DNA from: Asterias amurensis | Taxonomy: Eukaryota > Echinodermata > Asteroidea > Forcipulatida > Asteriidae | Assembly: GCF_032118995.1 (NCBI RefSeq) | Contig: NC_092659.1 | Span: 9,403,177 to 9,467,176 of the forward strand | DNA: 64,000 bases | Direction: 5' to 3' | In this document: in pieces, positions 63,686 through 64,000 of the stretch | Numbering within the stretch: position 1 is the first letter of the stretch | Layout: every line of letters starts with the position of its first letter | The notes under the pieces: generated by a model | Told to the model about the DNA's origin: nothing | The model's input: the letters and a program-made list of their open reading frames with translations, nothing else | Database searches by the model: none | Program-made: the position numbers and the translations under genes

Positions 63686-64000
63686 AAAGGAATTTTCGTT
63701 TGGTAATTGTTAAAGACAAGTCTTCTCTCTTGGTGTATCCCAACATGCATGAAATAACAAACTTGTGAAATTTTGAACTCAATTAGTCGTCAAATTTGTG
63801 AGAGAATAATGGAAGGAAAAAAACCTTGTCACACGAAGTTGTGTGCTTTCAGATGCTTGATTTCGAGACCTCAAAATCTAATTCTGATGTCTTTAAATCA
63901 AACTTTTGTAACATGTCTTCTTTCTCGAAAACTACATCACTTCAGAGGGAGCCGTTTCTCACAATGTTTTATACTATCAACCGCTCCCCATAACTCGTTA
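63686..64000. mobile_element. MITE family A, copy cut by the window edge
   Basis: It starts near TTTGGTAATTGTTAAAGAC and includes GAGACCTCAAAATCTAATTC and AGGGAGCCGTTTCTCACAAT. The far end lies beyond the window. Confidence 0.8.

Overview
The window is intron-rich, repeat-dense animal genomic DNA. It has canonical GT/AG introns, short exons, dozens of palindromic MITEs, tRNA-derived SINEs, LINE remnants and a Helitron-like element. The gene content (a PAN plus fibrinogen-domain secreted protein and a class VI P4-ATPase) and the style of the repeats suggest a marine invertebrate deuterostome. An echinoderm, possibly a sea star, is my best guess; no single feature proves it. || Layout. 1-8.4 kb: no convincing gene, with a frameshifted low-complexity ORF pair at the left edge, a 0.7-kb tandem array (4.74-5.45 kb) between the arms of a long inverted repeat (3.70-3.89 and 6.08-6.24 kb), and small foldbacks. 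8.4-13.0 kb: a spliced plus-strand transcription unit with tidy donor/acceptor pairs, a possible 47-aa spliced small ORF and a poly(A) signal. Just after it lies a U6 snRNA-like gene whose first 70 nt match U6 and whose 3' end does not. 13.8-17.0 kb: a five-exon unrecognised gene, probably transposon-related, with an exon made of a 36-bp minisatellite that stays in frame and a C-terminal Cys/His cluster. 17-25.4 kb: repeats, the 3' half of a U6 sequence (19.9 kb), a hammerhead-like motif (21.5 kb) and three diverged copies of an unknown 230-bp unit (23.6-24.6 kb). 25.47-26.56 kb, minus strand: an intronless gene for a secreted PAN/fibrinogen-domain protein. || 28.78 kb to the right edge, plus strand: the 5' half (13 coding exons, 453 codons) of an ATP11B-like phospholipid flippase. 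The exons join in perfect phase and carry the DGET, PISL and DKTGT motifs. The gene continues beyond the window. Its introns, up to 13.7 kb, hold most of the mobile DNA: three palindromic MITE families with TTAA-like borders, a hAT-like palindromic MITE with an 8-bp target duplication, a Helentron-like element, a 5'-truncated frameshifted LINE nested in a MITE, and tRNA-derived SINEs whose tails resemble that LINE's tail. || The two well-identified genes are functionally unrelated: a secreted, possibly immune lectin-like protein and a membrane lipid flippase. The most unusual signals are the two complementary U6 fragments, the triplicated unit at 23.6-24.6 kb, the in-frame minisatellite exon and the spliced small ORF.
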